From Asterella californica (taxonomy: Eukaryota > Streptophyta > Marchantiopsida > Marchantiales > Aytoniaceae): a stretch of DNA of 64,000 bases. The notes beneath the pieces were generated by a model, which saw only the letters and a program-made list of their open reading frames with translations, did not search any database and was not told where the DNA came from. Numbering within the stretch: the stretch's first letter is position 1; each line of letters begins with the position of its first letter. The DNA is taken from the NCBI GenBank assembly GCA_036924285.1, contig JAYKYS010000011.1, positions 5,146,001 to 5,210,000 on the forward strand. The letters run 5' to 3'. The translations under genes were made by a program, and so were the position numbers. Positions 62,901 to 64,000 of the stretch are shown piece by piece.

Positions 62901-64000
62901 CCGTTTCGAAACTAATTGTCGTGGAAGGAAAAGCAAATCGGAAATGAATGGTTAGATTTTGTCGGCAAACTTAACGGAAATTACACTGAAGTAGATTTCC
63001 TCCCCTGCGAAATCTCCGACAGGGTTGGTTCAACACCGGCGATTTTTGAAAAGGATCGGAAGTCGCAACACTAAACTTCACCACTCCCCGAGCATTGCTT
63101 TCGGAGCTCCTGGCAAAGAGAGCGGACTTGACCGGTGACGTTTCAACGTCGCTCGGAAAGGAGTCAATGGAAATATACAATTATATATTACTCTTAGTCT
63201 CAGCAAAAAATGATATTTAACTAAATAGAAATCAAACGCGAAAAACCTTGAAGGTCAACAGGTTGAAACATATTCACATGCAAATAAAATCTAAGTATCT
63301 AAATGAATTCTTTTGATAATATATGTTTGATTACAAAGGAAAAAGAAAGAAAAGAAAACACGTGGAAGAACCGCCGGCCGATCCCAGTAGGTGTGGAAAG
63401 GTTGCCGCTTTTGTTTTGACAAGGTTTCCGGAAGCTGCTTCTAGTAACATGGACGTCATCGAGGAGACCGAACTGAGTCCTCCTTTAGCCAGAAAATTGC
63501 CAACCCTCACCTGAGCAAAATTTCTACATGGAAAGTTCGCAACAAAAGGTTAAACTTTTAGTAATTCTTTTGTCTTTCGTGTATGGGGATTTCTTTTGGT
63601 TCAGAGAAAAAGTGAGATTTCCTTTCTGACCACTCTACAGAAAATATATCCCAAGTGAATTATAGCCTATGTAAAAAGGTAGCCTTTTGTTTGAAAACGA
63701 GAATATTGAACCTTAGAATTAAGAAGCAGAGTTGAAAGTTGCTAATTTGTACTCGCTCCAACAAGGCAAGTGTGGCCACTATGCCTGTGCTCCATCTCTA
63801 CTATCATCGTGAAACAACAAATTTTATTGATATTTTTGATGATGAACTAATCAAGGATAGAGCTCATCTTGTTCATGTTGTCTTAAGAGAGTCATCTTTT
63901 CTATCAGGAAACAACTCAATGACAAAATTATAAATTACAATACAGTACGATCTTCAGATCCACAAGCAATACGTTCTGTAAAAAAAGAAAAAAGAGAAAA
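59959..64000. other. Gene-poor terminal region
   Basis: No recognised gene over 4 kb. Frames are short. A 20-bp near-palindrome is at 60421-60440 and AT-rich stretches occur at 61500-61620 and 62330-62400. A minus-strand 76-codon frame at 62446-62676 and a minus-strand 69-codon frame at 62971-63180 look somewhat protein-like but match nothing I know. Confidence 0.45.
63323..63514 (+). CDS. Hypothetical ORF, possible exon
   Basis: 63 codons from the ATG at 63323, with a basic start (KGKRKKRKH) and then an ordinary composition including CGKVAAFVLTRFPEAA. No family recognised. It may be an exon of a gene continuing outside the window, or chance. Confidence 0.2.
   Translation: MFDYKGKRKKRKHVEEPPADPSRCGKVAAFVLTRFPEAASSNMDVIEETELSPPLARKLPTLT

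Noticed and set aside
63323..63514. Confident gene call for the 63-codon ORF
   Set aside because: There is no homology I recognise and no exon partner; it is kept only as a low-confidence feature.

Overview
The window is plant nuclear DNA made mostly of nested retrotransposons. The plant assignment rests on an intact four-exon methylesterase (MES)-family gene, Ty1/copia and chromoviral Ty3 elements with initiator-tRNA-Met primer sites, and an L1-type LINE with DUF4283-like, zinc-knuckle and zf-RVT modules. I cannot name the species; a non-seed land plant is only a guess.

Layout. 1-25426 is a decayed plus-strand copia element (A) whose 5' LTR is cut by the window edge. A minus-strand Ty3-type element (B, 240-21221) sits in its gag, and a second minus-strand Ty3-type element (C, 9836-20729) sits in B's upstream LTR. 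26132-27780 is the MES gene, followed by about 1.7 kb with no recognised gene. 29456-49110 is a scrambled copia element (F). A decayed plus-strand chromovirus (E, 31037-47458) is inserted in F, and a young, intact-looking minus-strand Ty3-type element (D, 38449-47155) is inserted in E's 3' LTR. 50891-57926 is a nearly full-length plus-strand LINE with 24-bp target-site duplications. 57962-64000 has no gene I can assign; it holds inverted arms, tandem 244-bp units with strong hairpins, and AT-rich DNA.

B, C and D form one unusual Ty3 lineage: the protease motif is DHGSE, the reverse transcriptase motif is FLDD, LTR ends are TGTCG/CGACA, there is no chromodomain, and Gag-Pro and Pol lie in different frames. 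The main discovery candidate is at their Gag-Pro/Pol junctions. All three carry the heptamer G GGT TTT in the Gag frame, directly after a stop in the Pol frame, followed at 6-7 nt by a stem-loop. The stems of B and C differ by a compensatory base-pair change, and D has an unrelated stem at the same spacing. This is the architecture of a -1 programmed ribosomal frameshift. The same three elements share a block of about 38 nt containing a small hairpin at the polypurine tract.

Relative ages follow from nesting and from LTR pairs compared by eye: A before B before C, and F before E before D. D's two 1373-bp LTRs differ at only two positions that I could find.
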